A DNA stretch of 64,000 nucleotides, from the NCBI GenBank assembly GCA_964615335.1, contig CAZTMT010000011.1:1-64000 (forward strand), given 5' to 3'. Both the position numbers and the translations under genes were made by a program. Origin of the DNA: HR10 sp964615335. Lineage in GTDB: Bacteria > Acidobacteriota > Blastocatellia > HR10. Positions 63,907-64,000 of the stretch are shown piece by piece. A model generated the notes under the pieces. It saw only the letters and a program-made list of their open reading frames with translations, did not search any database and was not told the origin of the DNA. Each line of letters begins with the position of its first letter. Position 1 is the stretch's first letter.

Positions 63907-64000
63907 TCAATGCATCATCCATCCGCCATCGACGCAAATCGTCTGACCGGTGATAAAGTCTGAATCGTCGGAGGCGAGAAAAACGATCGTCCCAACTAGA
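63907..64000 (-). CDS. Short-chain dehydrogenase/reductase, C-terminal end (partial)
   Basis: The last 30 codons of an SDR enter from the window edge: VGTIVFLASDDSDFITGQ, then TICVDGGWMMH and a stop. This is the usual end of FabG-like classical SDRs (V.FLASD...ITGQ...VDGG). The active site is outside the window, so the reaction is unknown; a dihydrodiol or alcohol dehydrogenase would fit the island. Confidence 0.85.
   Translation of the reverse strand, partial: LVGTIVFLASDDSDFITGQTICVDGGWMMH

Overview
This window looks like a chromosomal segment of a GC-rich Gram-negative bacterium, most likely an Acidobacteriota (inference). The main reasons are three very large Oar-like TonB-dependent receptors with an N-terminal carboxypeptidase-regulatory-like domain, a secreted M64 peptidase, a LecA-like secreted protein and NtrC-type two-component systems. 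No ribosomal marker is present to fix the taxonomy.

Region 1 (about 1-26.1 kb) is housekeeping and regulatory. It holds tRNA-Gly(UCC), an Oar-like receptor, a divergent GAF-PAS histidine kinase / sigma-54 response regulator pair, tRNA-Val(UAC) and tRNA-Asp(GUC). A long minus-strand run follows: uvrB, aroC, an MdlA-like ABC exporter half, a small protein, thiE, a LecA-like protein, selA and a radical SAM protein. Next come a second sigma-54 response regulator, an M64 peptidase behind a recognisable sigma-54 promoter, pncB, accA, a family 2 glycosyltransferase and a phosphatase-like protein. Short REP-like palindromic repeats lie at 1-140 and 17.87-18.28 kb.

Region 2 (about 26.1-28.3 kb) is a boundary. 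It has little intact coding sequence, a frameshifted glycine-rich remnant, a transposase-like remnant, a NicF-like amidohydrolase, and a strong sigma-70 promoter overlapped by a palindrome.

Region 3 (about 28.3-64 kb) is a catabolic island for aromatic or N-heteroaromatic compounds. A plus-strand operon (NicX-like 2,5-dihydroxypyridine dioxygenase, CDO-like cupin, DHDPS-family lyase, aldehyde dehydrogenase) faces a co-directional minus-strand gene train of about 31 kb. The train carries an SDR end, two TonB receptors, a broken methyltransferase, two LigA/LigB-type extradiol dioxygenase pairs, a gentisate-dioxygenase-like bicupin, two MFS transporters, a DoxX protein, a FadR-type regulator and a heme-oxygenase-fold (candidate diiron) protein. 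It continues with an Frd/Apr-like flavoprotein, a 2[4Fe-4S] ferredoxin, a fused ETF, an aldehyde dehydrogenase, a hemerythrin-like protein, an alpha/beta hydrolase, an intact Rieske dioxygenase, a solute-binding-like protein without signal peptide and an acetylene-hydratase-like Mo/W enzyme.

The distal end of the train is decaying or mis-assembled. The flavin monooxygenase has an in-frame TGA, and the last Rieske alpha subunit has lost its whole Rieske domain, while its beta subunit is intact. Ring hydroxylation, several alternative ring cleavages, hydrolysis, aldolase/ALDH steps, uptake and electron supply are all represented, but the substrate cannot be told from sequence alone. No dedicated Rieske reductase is present, so the ferredoxin/ETF/flavoprotein set is the only visible candidate electron source.
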